Positions 30,833 to 31,503 of a DNA stretch of 31,503 nucleotides are shown one piece after another. The stretch is taken from the NCBI GenBank assembly GCA_019694835.1, contig JAIBBE010000161.1, forward strand, positions 1 through 31,503, given 5' to 3'. The notes under the pieces were generated by a model that worked only from the letters and a program-made list of their open reading frames with translations, did not search any database and was not told where the DNA came from. The position numbers were made by a program, and so were the translations under genes. How positions within the stretch are numbered: position 1 is the stretch's first letter; every line of letters starts with the position of its first letter. The DNA is from Fimbriimonadaceae bacterium. Its GTDB lineage: Bacteria > Armatimonadota > Fimbriimonadia > Fimbriimonadales > Fimbriimonadaceae.

Positions 30833-31503
30833 TTACGGAAGGCCACCCCATAGCTGTCGCTCGAAGGCCCGCGGGTCGTGGACGACTTGGGACTGGGTAT
30901 CGAACCGCATCGTCGAGCGATGGTCGGTCTCGTAGCGGGGCCAGCCGGGGTTGCCGGTGGTGGCGAAGTTGACCCAGGCGCGATGCATCGTGTCGGCCAA
31001 GTGCTGCGGCGGGCTCGGGCCGAGGAGGGGTTCGGTTTGGTTGCCGAGGGTGTCGAAGACGAACGGCATTTCCACGGCGTGAGCGGCACCGAGGAGGCCG
31101 CCGAACTGGGGCGAGGGCCAGGCGAATTCATACATGAAGGTCGCGCCTTTGGCCTTCGCATGGGCATCGGCGAGGCGGATAGAGGGGATGCGCCAGGTCC
31201 AATCGGTCTGAATCGCCGCCATCAAATCGCCCGGCGACTCCCCGGGCCTCGCCTGCCGATAAGCGGCGAGCGTGCTCTCGACCGGGAGGCCGTAAGCGGT
31301 CACGATCCCGGCCAGGGCCTCGTCAGTGATTTGGTCGATGATGCCACCCGGTACGAGGAAGAGCCGGTTCTCGTCCAGGTTGGTGCCGACCATCAGGTCC
31401 ACGCCCTTGCTCGCCCCCCGCGCCACCCGTTCGAGCGGCAAGGCGGGCAGCGTCTCGCCATCGACGACCGGCTGCCAGGGCAGGTTGGTGAGGACGACCT
31501 CGG
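30833..31503 (-). CDS. Type-B carboxylesterase, C-terminal part (5' end outside window)
   Basis: About 223 residues are visible, entering from the right edge as EVVLTNLPWQPVVDGETLPA and ending at TAA 30833. PVVDGETLPALPLE, GTNLDENRLFLVPG (the conserved acid region) and GAAHAVEMPFVFDTLG, with the catalytic His, are diagnostic of the carboxylesterase type B / para-nitrobenzyl esterase family; WVNFATTGNPGWPRY is the usual C-terminal block. The nucleophile Ser (GESAG) should lie outside the window. These enzymes hydrolyse carboxylic esters, and many are exported. Its stop lies 81 nt upstream of the next gene's start in the same orientation, with that gene's own promoter in between. Confidence 0.93.
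   Translation of the reverse strand, partial: EVVLTNLPWQPVVDGETLPALPLERVARGASKGVDLMVGTNLDENRLFLVPGGIIDQITDEALAGIVTAYGLPVESTLAAYRQARPGESPGDLMAAIQTDWTWRIPSIRLADAHAKAKGATFMYEFAWPSPQFGGLLGAAHAVEMPFVFDTLGNQTEPLLGPSPPQHLADTMHRAWVNFATTGNPGWPRYETDHRSTMRFDTQSQVVHDPRAFERQLWGGLP

Noticed and set aside
1..31503. tRNA, rRNA, insertion sequence, prophage or CRISPR features
   Set aside because: I looked for T-loop and acceptor patterns, transposase motifs and short direct repeats and saw none I could support.

Overview
The window looks like chromosomal DNA from a moderately GC-rich, Gram-negative-type bacterium with many large secreted proteins. Three secreted proteins end in a dockerin-like calcium-binding module (NGD.D.DNEV..GDYA.L.. 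repeats). In two of them this module follows a short beta domain ending in a 'KG.xWLxR' motif, an arrangement I associate with Armatimonadota (Fimbriimonadia-like). The taxon is an inference; there is no rRNA or tRNA gene to test it. Many gene starts have a TAnnnT -10 box ending exactly 6-7 nt before the start codon and no Shine-Dalgarno site, so leaderless transcription seems to be the usual mode here.

Layout. 1-80: tail of an unidentified gene. 80-294: purine/pyrimidine-rich inverted repeats. 295-2213: secreted S1/P1 zinc nuclease, convergent with a di-haem DUF1111 oxidoreductase. 2244-4380: DacB/PBP4-type peptidase running into a leaderless, lone pstB. 4422-7523: three-gene membrane operon (multi-pass protein, DUF4129, DUF4350) without the MoxR/DUF58 genes that often go with it. 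7587-8903: PDZ plus alpha/beta hydrolase. 8905-13818 (minus): a 1637-residue copper-radical-oxidase-like protein with Ig-like repeats and a dockerin-like end. 13930-16431 (minus): secreted DPP-IV-like S9 peptidase. 16580-17566: Gfo/Idh/MocA oxidoreductase, convergent with an orphan ABC-2 permease (17563-18354).

18641-23274 is the most interesting part: an indolepyruvate oxidoreductase alpha subunit (iorA, without its usual C-terminal ferredoxin domain) overlapping by ATGA with a 998-residue protein that fuses the IOR beta subunit to a complete ADP-forming acyl-CoA synthetase (ATP-grasp, CoA-binding and ligase domains, with both catalytic-histidine motifs). Two polypeptides could therefore carry aryl-pyruvate through aryl-acetyl-CoA to aryl-acetate plus ATP. 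A 17-bp palindrome overlaps the probable promoter.

22945-25248 (minus) is a membrane-tethered SARP/BTAD regulator whose reading frame runs 330 nt antisense into the fusion gene. It is divergent from a 1336-residue C-type-lectin/FG-GAP/Ig-repeat/dockerin-like protein (25453-29463), and the intergenic space holds two hairpins, one with a U-tract. 29464-29681 holds three more hairpins. 29682-30751 (minus) is a secreted dockerin-like gene split by an apparent one-base frameshift, and 30833-31503 (minus) is the C-terminal part of a type-B carboxylesterase.
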